Shown piece by piece: positions 63,800 through 64,000 of a DNA stretch of 64,000 bases (the first letter of the stretch is position 1; every line of letters begins with the position of its first letter). A program made the position numbers and the translations under genes. The notes under the pieces were generated by a model, which was given only the letters and a program-made list of their open reading frames with translations, was not told the DNA's origin and did no database searches. The DNA lies in contig JAWQFJ010016785.1 in the NCBI GenBank assembly GCA_034096865.1, positions 36,001 to 100,000 on the forward strand, given 5' to 3'. This stretch comes from Theodoxus fluviatilis (taxonomy: Eukaryota > Mollusca > Gastropoda > Cycloneritida > Neritidae).

Positions 63800-64000
63800 A
63801 TCACACCATCCATCCATCCATCATCAGCCCCTCCCTCCCTCCCTCCCTCCATCCATCCATCCATCCATCCATCAGCCCCTCCCTCTATCCATGCATTCAT
63901 CCATCAGCCCCTCCATCAATCCATTCATCAGTCCCTCCCTCCATCCATCCATCAGCCCCTCCCTCCATCCATCCATCCATCCATCAGCCTCTCCATCCAT
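63800..64000. repeat. (CCAT)n/(CCTC)n tetranucleotide tract
   Basis: CATC and CCTC units alternate with ATCAGCCCCTCC to the window edge. Confidence 0.97.

Overview
This window is metazoan nuclear DNA, most likely from a lophotrochozoan and probably a gastropod mollusc. Five loci have recognisable or probable coding sequence. Their exons have clean GT..AG junctions and are separated by introns of several kb that are packed with microsatellites, minisatellites and degraded transposons. The mollusc assignment is an inference: it rests on the style of a dispersed repeat rich in TGACCTTGACC (four copies at 63-907, 16822-17120, 31708-32570 and 61688-63340) and on the mix of LINE and DNA-transposon remains. 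No bacterial features, tRNA, rRNA or CRISPR array are visible.

Layout. 3007-21522 (minus) holds the first eight coding exons of a peroxisomal acyl-CoA oxidase of the ACOX1 type; its 3' part lies off the left edge. It shares a 150-bp divergent promoter with a four-exon, membrane-anchored ARF-like GTPase of the ARL10 type (21673-30755, plus). 34606-36291 (minus) is a complete two-exon HIGD2A, a respiratory-chain assembly and hypoxia-response protein. 36.3-45.0 kb has no host gene and holds simple repeats, a foldback element, a Tigger-type transposon remnant, a 14-bp minisatellite and a decayed LINE. 45052-55973 (minus) is a complete five-exon NDUFAF3, the complex I assembly factor, whose large intron 4 contains a hAT-like transposon and a 1.6-kb minisatellite with 45-bp units. 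60463-60732 (minus) is the terminal coding exon of a small protein I do not recognise.

How the genes relate. ACOX1 starts peroxisomal beta-oxidation, while NDUFAF3 and HIGD2A serve mitochondrial complex I and complex IV/supercomplex assembly. Their proximity is suggestive of an energy-metabolism theme but could be chance. The four dispersed-repeat copies carry many TCAAGGTCA motifs, the extended half-site bound by ERR/SF-1/FTZ-F1-type nuclear receptors, so they are candidate regulatory cargo.

The most informative structures are transposable elements whose ends could be set from target-site duplications: a MULE with tandem-array termini (18885-20298, 10-bp TSD), a TG..CA element (25144-28114, 5-bp TSD), a hAT-like element (46104-48753), a Tigger-type remnant with a matching 185-bp MITE (41161 end; 54744-54928), and a TA-flanked pogo-like element (4525-5802). 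Three cases show repeats altering gene structure: duplicated acceptor-like sites upstream of ACOX1 exon 7, a duplicated splice donor at NDUFAF3 exon 2, and a minisatellite apparently grown from a SINE-like repeat.
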